64,000 bases of DNA, taken from NCBI GenBank assembly GCA_902765485.1, contig CACWZZ010000002.1, positions 1 through 64,000 on the forward strand. Direction: 5' to 3'. Position numbers and translations under genes: made by a program. This document shows, one piece after another, positions 43,188 through 52,014 of this stretch. The notes beneath the pieces are model-generated. The model worked only from the letters and a program-made list of their open reading frames with translations. It did no database searches and was not told the origin of the DNA. The stretch's first letter is position 1. Each line of letters starts with the position of its first letter. This DNA is from an uncultured Bacteroidales bacterium. Its GTDB lineage: Bacteria; Bacteroidota; Bacteroidia; Bacteroidales; Paludibacteraceae.

Positions 43188-45389
43188 TTATCGTACTCTC
43201 AGGCCTCTCACGTCGAATACCTTGCCGTCGGGTAGGGCGATGTAGATCTGGCCGTTGATCATATATTTGCGAGCCTTGTCCTGCGGCACAGGGATCTGCT
43301 CGATGCCTTCGGGGTTATCCTCGAGCACGGCATCGAAGATCATATCTTCGGTGACGTAGTTATAGGCATCGTCGGCATATTCACCGCGTGCTTTCCATCC
43401 GCGGAATAGTTTGCCTTCCGGCACTTTGGCGATGACATCCGGCGGGGTAGCGGCTTCTCCGCAAGTGATCTCCTGCGGCTCATACTCGCCCGGATTATAA
43501 ACCTGCTTTCCCGCCAGATAGAACGATACATGATGTTTCTCGCGGGAGACGGTGAGCAATTCCTCACCGCTACCTGCCGGCATGACAACCCAGTAGTCAC
43601 CGGCATCCGCGTCTTGAAATATACTATTCCATTGGAACTTCAGGCTGCAAGCAGTCACCTCTGACACGGCACGGATGGTATCTTGCGGACGTGAATAGAG
43701 CGTTTCTCCATTACCAGCCGTCATAGTTGTTCCGTTAGCGAGGTCGGATAGTGCCACGATATCACCACTGATAACAATCGGATAATAGGTATCTATGCGG
43801 CCGATGTTGAAATAATAATCATGATTTGAGCCGCTAAGGCGAATACGCAGGCGGAAGTAGCGCGCACGGTGACCGTATTGAAGAGTGCCGGTAGGCAATA
43901 CTGTTACATCGAGAGACTTGGTAGTACCTGCTGCAGCTTCTTCTTTTGAAAAATCAACTGTAGAAACGGCACTGCCAAAGTTTACTTCATCGGTCTCGTC
44001 ATCAATCCAAGCAGCATCGAGGTAAGCGCGAGTAGCGATGGATGTCGGTGTCTTGACTCTTACATTGAAAGTGACTTTTTCTCCTTGCATGGCGATTGCA
44101 CTTGTGCCTGTCAACTCCGCTTCTATACCTTCGTATTTATACCGCGCCCGAATCACTTGGCTGGTTCGGATATTGGTATAGGGCTTGTCCCATCCGGTGA
44201 AAGTCATGCCTGTGTGGGTCGGAGGAGTAGGAGGTGTAGCATCGCTGCCGCAGGCTACTTTCTCTGTTTTAAGAACGGTATTGTCATAATCGCGGAACTG
44301 CACGGTGTATTGCGTAGGCTGCTCGTTGAGCCACACGGCGCAAGCCGGCATCGTGAGCCGATAGTTCGCGCCCAGGTCCTCGAGCTGCACGGGAACATTA
44401 TTGACCGTGCGCACGCTATACGCTCCGCAGTCGCTTTGGGGCACAGTGATCTGTTCGCCCGGGCTGTAATAAGCCGGTGTGCCGCTGTTGATCGTCAGCG
44501 GATATTGGAAGTTGAGCGACGTGGATTGCTCTCCCGCTTTGCCGTCCGGGAGCCATAGCGCCACGTGATAATACCGCGTAGCGGGCATGTCATCGTCGAT
44601 GAAGGACTTATGGTAGCTCACGACCTTGCCTGCTCCCGCCTCGCTTGCACTCAACGTATAGTCATAGATCACACGCTGGTTGCCGTCCGGCTGGTCGGAC
44701 TCCGAGAAAACGACCCGTGCCTGTCCCGCTGCCTGTACAGCACAGTTCAGCTCGATATTCTCGCCGTATTTGACAGTGCTGGCCGGCGTGGTGAGTTCAA
44801 AGGTCTTCACCTTCGGAAGGTCACACTCATAATAATTAATCAGATAGTAGTTATAGGCATGTGCTCCACCTGAAACTAAAGTAGTTGGTTCATCCGGGTA
44901 ATAATAACTATTATAGGTAGTAACGCCACTTATTTCATCCCTGGTGACGTATTTCGGATTTACAAAAATAATGATTTCCAGGATTCCCTTTTCAAGGGCT
45001 TTATTGATATGCTGACTTAAATCAACAGTTTGCACTCCGCCGTAACTATCTTCTGCCCAAATGGTTGCATTACTGGTTATTGCATGAAGGCTCCATATAC
45101 AAAAACCATCCCAACCATTAGGATCCAGCCCATAGCCATAAGCACGAGAGCCCGATAGAATGGAAAATCGACATTCATCATGGTGGCGTGCATAGACAGA
45201 GATGAAATACTGACGATCGATGGCCATTGAGGTCTGGAAATTATCTACAAACCTGAATGTTCCGGTTTCCTGATTTAATCTCATGTCCGTCAGGTAGCGC
45301 GGCACAGGTATAGAATCACCATAACAGGTCTGCGCCCAAGCACCGACCGCCATAAAGGCAGCGACGATAGAAAGTAAAAATTTTTTCAT
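43188..45389 (-). CDS. Large secreted InlB-repeat-type surface protein with T9SS-like tail
   Basis: 733 aa, signal peptide MKKFLLSIVAAFMAVGAWAQ. Ig-like beta regions plus one clear InlB_B-like unit (YTVQFRDYDNTVLKTEKVACGSDATPP...FTGWDKPYTN) and a related C-terminal unit (VSFYLAGKQVYNPGEYEPQEITCGEAATPP...FRGWKARGEYADDAYNYVTEDMIFDAVLE), the latter almost repeated in the gene at 56947. The tail is MINGQIYIALPDGKVFDVRG. Adhesion is possible; no catalytic motif is seen. Confidence 0.75.
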   Translation of the reverse strand: MKKFLLSIVAAFMAVGAWAQTCYGDSIPVPRYLTDMRLNQETGTFRFVDNFQTSMAIDRQYFISVYARHHDECRFSILSGSRAYGYGLDPNGWDGFCIWSLHAITSNATIWAEDSYGGVQTVDLSQHINKALEKGILEIIIFVNPKYVTRDEISGVTTYNSYYYPDEPTTLVSGGAHAYNYYLINYYECDLPKVKTFELTTPASTVKYGENIELNCAVQAAGQARVVFSESDQPDGNQRVIYDYTLSASEAGAGKVVSYHKSFIDDDMPATRYYHVALWLPDGKAGEQSTSLNFQYPLTINSGTPAYYSPGEQITVPQSDCGAYSVRTVNNVPVQLEDLGANYRLTMPACAVWLNEQPTQYTVQFRDYDNTVLKTEKVACGSDATPPTPPTHTGMTFTGWDKPYTNIRTSQVIRARYKYEGIEAELTGTSAIAMQGEKVTFNVRVKTPTSIATRAYLDAAWIDDETDEVNFGSAVSTVDFSKEEAAAGTTKSLDVTVLPTGTLQYGHRARYFRLRIRLSGSNHDYYFNIGRIDTYYPIVISGDIVALSDLANGTTMTAGNGETLYSRPQDTIRAVSEVTACSLKFQWNSIFQDADAGDYWVVMPAGSGEELLTVSREKHHVSFYLAGKQVYNPGEYEPQEITCGEAATPPDVIAKVPEGKLFRGWKARGEYADDAYNYVTEDMIFDAVLEDNPEGIEQIPVPQDKARKYMINGQIYIALPDGKVFDVRGLRVR

Positions 45390-45787
45390 AAATGTTTGTT
45401 GTTTTGTTGAGCCTCCGGCTCGGTTAGTATATGTTGTTTGTTTTGTTTTGATTTAGTTGTTTCAAAAAAACATTAATTGGATTACCGTTAAGGCATATTG
45501 CACCTTAAAAAGTGCAGTTTTGCTTCCATTTATCCCTCAATAAGTGCTTATTTGCATTAAAAATCTCCCTCAATGAGTGATTTTTTTAGCAAATTTATTT
45601 GCATATATCATAAAAAAGCAGAACCTTTGCAGTTGGAAACCATAAATGTTTCACCAATTGAACATTTTTGATCACACTTTTGAACAATTTTGATTAGTAT
45701 GATACAACGATCTGAAATTAAAGAACTTACGGATTTTTTTCGGTAATCCAATATGTCAAAGAGCGATAAAGTTTTAAGCTTTTTTGT

Positions 45788-45818
45788 AGCCATGCAGGGT
45801 AATCAGCCCTGCATGGCT
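45788..45818. repeat. Complete CCATGCAGGG palindrome (module A)
   Basis: AGCCATGCAGGG and CCCTGCATGGCT arms around a short loop. Confidence 0.75.
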
Positions 45819-45821
45819 GAG

Positions 45822-45861
45822 GGAGCCTATCCTAAATCCTTCCCTAAAAGGAAGGACTTTT
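45822..45861. repeat. Intergenic hairpin module B
   Basis: AGCCTATCCTAAATCCTTCCCT...GGAAGGAC then TTTT. Confidence 0.65.
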
Positions 45862-45866
45862 ATGGC

Positions 45867-47882
45867 TTAGCGCACTTCTGCGCCTTGCGCGTTATAGGTT
45901 TTGCCGTTGCGCTCGATATAGAGTACGCCGTCGCGGAGGAATTTATTGGTCATTTGTGATTGGTCATTTGTAATTTGTTCGATGCCGGTAGGCTCTTCCG
46001 ACTTCTCCAGGATAGTACCAAACAGTTTCCATCCGGTAGCATTTTGGTAAGCAGCGAGGACGGAGTGGTCTTCCGAGAAAGGTACATACAGGGTCTTATC
46101 TGTCGGGTCGAAGCCGTACCACTCGGAAGGCTCATATCCGCCTTTCTCAACGGAAACCTCAGGAGGAGTGGTAGCCTCCACCGTTATTGTCTGGATATTG
46201 GGGCAACCGGAGAAAGCAGTCATATGCACAAACTCCACATTGGCGCCAAGTCCCACTTTGGTAAGCGCATCGGATTGAACCAAATTGGCATCTATCGACT
46301 GCAAGGCGTCGGTAGCCTTTATCTCCGTAAGCGGGCAACCCGAGAACGCATATTCGCCCAGTGTCTGTGCGCCTCCGAGGTTGAGAGATATATAGTTGCA
46401 TCCCTGGAACGCGCGCATCTCCACAGTCGTACAACTTTCCGGGATAACCAGTTCTGCATTTTTGCCTAAGTTGTAGTTGGAATAATGGAAGAAAGCACCT
46501 CCACGAATGGCCTTGAGGCCTTCCGGTAAGGTCAGCGATGTAATGTATGAATCATGGAGAGCCAGCGTATCGATCTCCTCGATGGTATATTCCACCTCGT
46601 CGTGCGTGATAGTGGCAGGAATAACCAGAGCACCGGAAGGAATGGTTGTGTTATAGTCATAAGCGTCCATGATAGTTCCCCAGAGAGAGCGGCTACCGGT
46701 CTGGTTGCAGACAGCTACTTTGTGGTTTCCGGCATCCAGTATCTTGAAATACAGAGTCTGACCGGAAGGAACCGTTTCCGCGAAGTCATACGGGTGTGTC
46801 TTCTGCTCGTAGGTGAAGCTGAGCGTGGCATCCGCCGTTACAGAGAGGGTGGCCGTGTTTTCTGCGTTGAACTGATCTGTTACATCCGTCTCGCCGTAGA
46901 GAGCTTTTTTGATGCCGTAGTAGGGGTTGCCAAAGTTCACCTGAATAGTGAACTCATCCCCTTCTGCGCGCTTGAAGGTGAAGTTTGTATTTGAGGCATA
47001 ATCCAATCCGTCCACCGTGAAGCTGACTTGTTCCAACGAGGAGTATCCACCCGATACAGTGATATCATAGATAGGCAGCGTCTCTCCAATCTCAAGGATG
47101 TACTTGAAATCTTTCCATCCGTCCGCAGCTTTGTACGCGGCTTTAGAGCCTACCGGCACATATAAAATAGCGCGGTTCAGCAAGTCGGAGTAGAAACTGC
47201 CGTTGACCGTAGGAGGTGTCACAGTGTGGATCACCACGGTATCGATCGATGTCGTAGCGTAGTAAGGGGTGCTTTGGCCCAGCGAAGAAGCCTCAAATCC
47301 ATCGGCAATCGCGTTGCCTAATTCTACGTATTTGACGGCGCTGCTAATGAAACAATCCACTCCGACGGCAGTGACGGCGTCGGGCAGAACCACGCGCTTC
47401 AGATAGGTACACCATCCAAAGAGTCCTTCGGGAAGAGCAGATACTCCGGAGCCCAAAGTTATGTTACGTATACCCGTACCACGGAAAGCCTGGCCTCCGA
47501 TGGAAGTCACGTTGTCCGGGATGACCAGCGACGGGAAGTCATAGCTGTCCATAAAGACGAAAGACATCGACTCGCTGATACCGATATGGGTAAAAGTAGC
47601 TTCCGTTGGGAAGGTCACAGAGGTCAGGTCGGGGCATGCCCGGAATGCACTGTTTCCTATACCGCTGACGGTGTAGGTAATACTCTCGTGCTCTACGGTT
47701 GCCGGGATAACCAGGTCTCCGGTCGGTTTGGAGTTGCCGGCCACGACCACGCATACATGGTTTTCGGAGTCGGTGATGTTGAAATACAGAGTCTGACCGC
47801 TTCCGACTACAGCGGAGAAGTCATAAGCCCACGCACCGACCGCTATGCAGGCTGCGCATAAAAGAGTGAAAATTTTTCTCAT
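45867..47882 (-). CDS. BspA-like leucine-rich-repeat surface protein with T9SS-like tail
   Basis: 671 aa, signal peptide MRKIFTLLCAACIAVGAWA. Two LRR_5 blocks, each opened by a very similar unit (SGQTLYFNITDSENHVCVVV and SGQTLYFKILDAGNHKVAVC), which suggests internal duplication. Repeats look like LVIPDNVTSIGGQAFRGTGI. Between them is a non-LRR spacer. It ends LRDGVLYIERNGKTYNAQG. The linker TNDQSQMTN comes from a 7-bp-type array at 45951-45976. Confidence 0.87.
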   Translation of the reverse strand: MRKIFTLLCAACIAVGAWAYDFSAVVGSGQTLYFNITDSENHVCVVVAGNSKPTGDLVIPATVEHESITYTVSGIGNSAFRACPDLTSVTFPTEATFTHIGISESMSFVFMDSYDFPSLVIPDNVTSIGGQAFRGTGIRNITLGSGVSALPEGLFGWCTYLKRVVLPDAVTAVGVDCFISSAVKYVELGNAIADGFEASSLGQSTPYYATTSIDTVVIHTVTPPTVNGSFYSDLLNRAILYVPVGSKAAYKAADGWKDFKYILEIGETLPIYDITVSGGYSSLEQVSFTVDGLDYASNTNFTFKRAEGDEFTIQVNFGNPYYGIKKALYGETDVTDQFNAENTATLSVTADATLSFTYEQKTHPYDFAETVPSGQTLYFKILDAGNHKVAVCNQTGSRSLWGTIMDAYDYNTTIPSGALVIPATITHDEVEYTIEEIDTLALHDSYITSLTLPEGLKAIRGGAFFHYSNYNLGKNAELVIPESCTTVEMRAFQGCNYISLNLGGAQTLGEYAFSGCPLTEIKATDALQSIDANLVQSDALTKVGLGANVEFVHMTAFSGCPNIQTITVEATTPPEVSVEKGGYEPSEWYGFDPTDKTLYVPFSEDHSVLAAYQNATGWKLFGTILEKSEEPTGIEQITNDQSQMTNKFLRDGVLYIERNGKTYNAQGAEVR

Positions 47883-47901
47883 AATTGTATTGTTTTTAAA
47901 C

Positions 47902-49011
47902 TTATTTTATTTCTGCGCCCTGCGCGTTATAGGTCTTGCCGTTGCGCTTGATGAGGAGGATGCCGTTCTCAATACACTTTGTGGCTGTGATGGCGGTGGT
48001 AATATTGTCGATAGCTTCTGCGGTTTCTGAAAGGACTATATCTCCGCCATTAGGAATAGCGTCAAAATACACATAGTCATCTCTCATCTGCAAGTTGATT
48101 TCATGACCGGCTTGGCTAACATATGCCGAATTCCAGCCATTTGGGAGGGGCACACGGAGAGACAACGGATAGTCATATTGGCAGAGATTGTCCGCAATAT
48201 TATGTGTCAACGAGTATGTCTTGCGAGAATTATCACCAGATACCTGAGTAAAACTGGTTGCCTGACGTTCCTTACAATACATTACCACATTTCTGAAGGT
48301 CGTTACCCATATGTCGTTGTCATTATTCTGTGCCCACTGTAAAGCACCCCGGAGTGCATCAATAGGTGTCGGAGAGTATGATGCCATACCATTATTCTTA
48401 CCCACAATGCCGTGTGTCATGAACACCACCCAACCTGCTTTTTGGACTGCTTGTTGAAGAACAGCTACAAATGCCTCAGCTGTGGTAGTTTGATACGTAA
48501 CGTCGTTGCTTCCCGTGATGATTGCGCCCACTTTATACCAGTCAGCGGGGCCGTTTGTGTCCATTATCATTTCATTTCCATTACAAGTCCGAGCGGCGAT
48601 ATAATTGGCTCTCACCGCAGTAAAATCAGAAGGTGCGTTGCAATTCGGATATCCGACCGTATTACAATCCTGCCCCGTAATATGTGCATTAATAGAGTCT
48701 TTCGAGGATTTTTCTTCTCCTTGCATATTCTGCCCATGGGACTTGCTGTGGCTGCCTACCTCATGACCATTATCCACTAAGGCTTGAAAGCCTTCCCAAT
48801 TCGGGTTCCAGTTGGTAACAAGAAAGAAGGTGGCCTTGTAACCATACTCATCAAACAAGGGTCCCACGTCTGTTATATGCGATGGGGCTCCATCGTCAAA
48901 AGTGAAGCTTGCGGCAGCCGTACGCCATCCTGACCAATTGGCAATTTCTTGCGCATTCATCCAACTTGCGCAGCAGATGGCAGCGCATAAAAGAGTGAAA
49001 AATTTTCTCAT
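47902..49011 (-). CDS. Secreted polysaccharide deacetylase-like protein with T9SS-like tail
   Basis: 369 aa, signal peptide MRKFFTLLCAAICCASWMNAQ. Carbohydrate esterase 4 (NodB-like) signs: SFTFDDGAPSH (Asp pair), FLVTNWNP, NGHEVGSHSKSHG (metal His pair) and MTHGIVGKN. It would remove N- or O-acetyl groups from a glycan outside the cell; the substrate is unknown. A beta domain (QYDYPLSLRVPLPNGW) follows, then ENGILLIKRNGKTYNAQG. Confidence 0.85.
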   Translation of the reverse strand: MRKFFTLLCAAICCASWMNAQEIANWSGWRTAAASFTFDDGAPSHITDVGPLFDEYGYKATFFLVTNWNPNWEGFQALVDNGHEVGSHSKSHGQNMQGEEKSSKDSINAHITGQDCNTVGYPNCNAPSDFTAVRANYIAARTCNGNEMIMDTNGPADWYKVGAIITGSNDVTYQTTTAEAFVAVLQQAVQKAGWVVFMTHGIVGKNNGMASYSPTPIDALRGALQWAQNNDNDIWVTTFRNVVMYCKERQATSFTQVSGDNSRKTYSLTHNIADNLCQYDYPLSLRVPLPNGWNSAYVSQAGHEINLQMRDDYVYFDAIPNGGDIVLSETAEAIDNITTAITATKCIENGILLIKRNGKTYNAQGAEIK

Positions 49012-49128
49012 AATGGTTGTTTTTTTATAGTTTGTTTTTATAGGTGAATCAATTTGAGTGCAATGGACCTTGGACGTTACGTAGTGGTAACGTAAATGGG
49101 CTCATTTTAGACTCATTTTGGGCGGATG

Positions 49129-49213
49129 TATGACAGATGACAGATAAATTCCTTAAATATACACACCCACGCGCGTGTGTGATATATGTAAAAAGAACTG
49201 TCATCTGTCATAC
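49129..49213. repeat. 15-bp perfect inverted repeat with nested hairpin
   Basis: TATGACAGATGACAG (49129-49143) pairs with CTGTCATCTGTCATA (49199-49213); the loop contains a second hairpin around ACACACCCACGCGCGTGTGTG. The arms contain the 7-bp word GACAGAT. It lies just beyond the stop of the 49224 gene and could end its transcript. Confidence 0.7.
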
Positions 49214-49223
49214 TGTCATGGAT

Positions 49224-51845
49224 TTAACGCACCTCAGCGCCTTGTGCGTTATAGGTCTTGCCGTTGCGCTCGATGTAGAGGATGCCGTCGCGGAGAACCT
49301 TATTGGCTCTTCCCTTCAGGGAGGAGTCGGAGGTAGGCTGCTCGATGCCTTCATTTACCTTGACGTCACGCGCCGGGCGGACAGCATAGCCCATTTGAAC
49401 CATGGCATCACTGACTCTTGCAGGAGTATAGGCGGTAAAAGTCACCGCTTGCGCCATATCAGAATACTCAGATGATGGAGTAGGTGTCCAATAATAGCCA
49501 TTTCCGGCTTTGATGGCGTTAATGCCTATACCATAGCGGTATCCTGCTGCGGGTAAGAACACCGCACCTGCCGCCTCCATCAGTTCCCAATCTCCCAACG
49601 TATATACATTCGTGGTGTAGTCGTTCGGGGTGGGGGTGAAAGTCAGAATCAAAGGGGTAGTCCAGTTGTCAGGAAGCAGTATATATCCCTTTATATCATT
49701 CACGACCGCTTGTCCTTTCAGGTTAGCTGCATTGGGGCGTGTGTTGAGCAGATAGTTCCATTCTTCAGCAGAGAGTGTGTACCATGTCTCGTTATTCCCG
49801 TTTACGATAGGGTTCGCTGTCCAATCTGAGTAAGAAGCATACGGCGCAGATTCTTTGGATGTTTCTACAGGATTGTTACCTGTTCCCCATCCGAAGAGGT
49901 CGATCCAGCCGGAGTAGTTGGCAGCGATATTTTCATTCTTATAACCTATCATACTATATTGGCTATTTGCGAATGACCATTCGTTAGAGGAGGCTTTGTA
50001 TCGCAGATTACCTTGCGAGAAGATAACTTGCTTATCAGCGGCAACAGAGAATCGACCTGTCAATGCTTTTGGCGCTACTTCTACTTCCTTAACCATACGA
50101 ACGGCACTTCCATATTTATAACTCAAAACCGCTGTGCTTGGCAGATTTACTTTGTCTGCATAGAAACTGACATGAAAGCCTCCCAATCCGTCTATGCCGT
50201 CAGAGGACCAATAGCCTCCTCCAATGTTATCATCCAGTACTGCTTCATAAAATCCGAATAAAGCAGCAGGCAAAAATACCGCGCCTGCAGCTTCCATCAA
50301 CCGCCATTGGTTGGTCGTATAGGAGTTGTCGTTAAAACCTGATTTGGTATCACTGCCGTACCGGTGATTTTCCTCGTCCCAATAGAAAGATGTAGAAGTG
50401 GCAGGATAGAATACTGCCCCGCTTGGCAAACTCCATTCGTCAGGAAGCAAAATTAACCCGCTTATAGTACCTATTTTCCCCAGTCCAAACAGATTCTCTG
50501 CATTCTCTCTTCCACGGAACAAATATATCCATTCGTCCTTCGTCATGGTTCGCCATTCGTGTCCACCTCCGTTCTCAATGCCGCTTAGTCCCCATTCTGT
50601 AAAAGGTGCATATATATCGTCCTTATAAACAGGGTCATCTCCGGAACCCCATGTAAAAAGATCTATCCATGTATTGAGGGGAATTCTGCCACGGATATTC
50701 TCGTTTTCCTTACCCAAAATATCGAATTGGTTCTCAGCAAACTGCCATGTGTTGACAGCAGGGTTGGTTGTCGGGTAGCATTGTAAATTGCCTTGTGAGA
50801 AATTAACCTTTGTTTCGTCACTTACAGAAAACACACCCGTTAAAGTCTTTTCTGAAGCAATATCTGGTTTCTCATGCGGAATATCTTGCGCTAAGCGAAC
50901 AAAATAGCGTTTTGATTCGTTTTTCGTATCAGTCACCAATACTCTGGCAAAATAACTGTTCTTTACATCAAGATGCAGCATATTAGCACGATGATTAGCT
51001 TCATCGCCCGATGTCCAATAGTCGCACCCTGTATATGCTGTTCCTGCAGCAGGTAAAAAGACAGCACCTGCGGCCTCTAATTTTTGCCATGCAACTTCAT
51101 CATATACATTGTTCGCCCATTGATCTTTATCTTCCGTAAACGAAAGACCGTTAGGCAATTTGAAATTATCAGGGAATAATAATGCTCCGTTTACACCACA
51201 AACATATGCCAGGTTGCGTAATTTATCTGCATTTGGCCTTTTTGTTATTATATAGTCCCATTCCCAGCCAGATAGCGAACGCCACAAATCGGGCGCATTC
51301 CCGCCGTTTTCGATGGAATTATACACTCCCCAGTCGTAGTTTCGGCTCTGCCGGATAAGAGATGAGTATCTCATAATGTAAGCCGACGGACCATAACCAA
51401 AGGGATTGTATTTGGCGGTCTCTGTAGGGTCGCCGATGTTGATGGTGTCAGAAGAGGTGTCCCATGGCTGGAAATGGATGGCACGAGGGTCATTGGCAGT
51501 GTTGTCATAACCACTGGTTCCCCAACCAAAATTGTCAATCCAACCATTATAGTTCTCATCAACGAGTAAATTGTTGCATTTATTGCCACCCTCATATACA
51601 CTTCCGATGGTAGCGTCTCCTACAAAGTCATATTGTCTTTCAGCAAACCGCCACGTTCCTTTAGCTGTAGTTCCATCTACACAAGAATGAGTGCCTTTAG
51701 CAGCATTAAATTGCAAATTGCCTTTTGAAAAAACAACTTGGTCACCATATTTATTAATGGTAAACGCACCGGGCAGCGCGCCTTCGGTGGCATACATGGT
51801 TGCCGCTACTATCGCAGCAGCTAACAGTGTAAAAAGTTTTCTCAT
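49224..51845 (-). CDS. Secreted protein with three tandem ~270-aa repeats and T9SS-like tail
   Basis: 873 aa, signal peptide MRKLFTLLAAAIVAATMYA. Three repeats begin VVFSKGNLQFNAAKG, VNFSQGNLQCYPTTN and VIFSQGNLRYKASSN; each continues with W-FA-QYD-IG, a GWID-FGWGT or WIDLFTWGS box, EWNYLLNTRPNA-like and AAGAVFLPAAG. Similarity to the Fibrobacter-type paralogous domain is possible; function unknown. Ends LRDGILYIERNGKTYNAQG, linker PTSDSSLKGRANK from a palindromic element at 49311-49342. Confidence 0.75.
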   Translation of the reverse strand: MRKLFTLLAAAIVAATMYATEGALPGAFTINKYGDQVVFSKGNLQFNAAKGTHSCVDGTTAKGTWRFAERQYDFVGDATIGSVYEGGNKCNNLLVDENYNGWIDNFGWGTSGYDNTANDPRAIHFQPWDTSSDTINIGDPTETAKYNPFGYGPSAYIMRYSSLIRQSRNYDWGVYNSIENGGNAPDLWRSLSGWEWDYIITKRPNADKLRNLAYVCGVNGALLFPDNFKLPNGLSFTEDKDQWANNVYDEVAWQKLEAAGAVFLPAAGTAYTGCDYWTSGDEANHRANMLHLDVKNSYFARVLVTDTKNESKRYFVRLAQDIPHEKPDIASEKTLTGVFSVSDETKVNFSQGNLQCYPTTNPAVNTWQFAENQFDILGKENENIRGRIPLNTWIDLFTWGSGDDPVYKDDIYAPFTEWGLSGIENGGGHEWRTMTKDEWIYLFRGRENAENLFGLGKIGTISGLILLPDEWSLPSGAVFYPATSTSFYWDEENHRYGSDTKSGFNDNSYTTNQWRLMEAAGAVFLPAALFGFYEAVLDDNIGGGYWSSDGIDGLGGFHVSFYADKVNLPSTAVLSYKYGSAVRMVKEVEVAPKALTGRFSVAADKQVIFSQGNLRYKASSNEWSFANSQYSMIGYKNENIAANYSGWIDLFGWGTGNNPVETSKESAPYASYSDWTANPIVNGNNETWYTLSAEEWNYLLNTRPNAANLKGQAVVNDIKGYILLPDNWTTPLILTFTPTPNDYTTNVYTLGDWELMEAAGAVFLPAAGYRYGIGINAIKAGNGYYWTPTPSSEYSDMAQAVTFTAYTPARVSDAMVQMGYAVRPARDVKVNEGIEQPTSDSSLKGRANKVLRDGILYIERNGKTYNAQGAEVR

Positions 51846-51855
51846 AATAGTTTGT

Positions 51856-51926
51856 TGGCGGTGTTATCCTGTTGCCTCTTCAGTTTAAATTTGTAACCAT
51901 GCAGGGTAGTCAGCCCTGCATGGCTT
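51856..51926. repeat. Shared leader and palindrome block (modules D and A), copy 1
   Basis: GGCGGTGTTATCCTGTTGCC, about 25 bp more, then GTAACCATGCAGGG...CCCTGCATGG. Nearly identical to 53473-53545. Confidence 0.7.
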
Positions 51927-51949
51927 TTTTGGGGGGGAATTAGTCTAAC

Positions 51950-52014
51950 TAGTTTATCTAGTTTATCTAGTTTATCTAGTTTATCTAGTCTAACTAGTTT
52001 ATCTAGTTTTTTAT
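51950..52014. repeat. 9-bp array (CTAGTTTAT word)
   Basis: About seven units of CTAGTTTAT with CTAGTCTAA variants, ending at the stop of the LRR gene at 52011. Confidence 0.75.

Larger units (their letters stand above)
45390..45866. other. Non-coding region with modules and a possible MITE-like element
   Basis: No gene. It holds a module C hairpin (45404-45432), 12-bp inverted repeats at 45476-45487 and 45741-45752 (ATTGGATTACCG/CGGTAATCCAAT), a near repeat TCCCTCAATnAGTG at 45532 and 45566, a complete module A and a module B. Confidence 0.5.
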
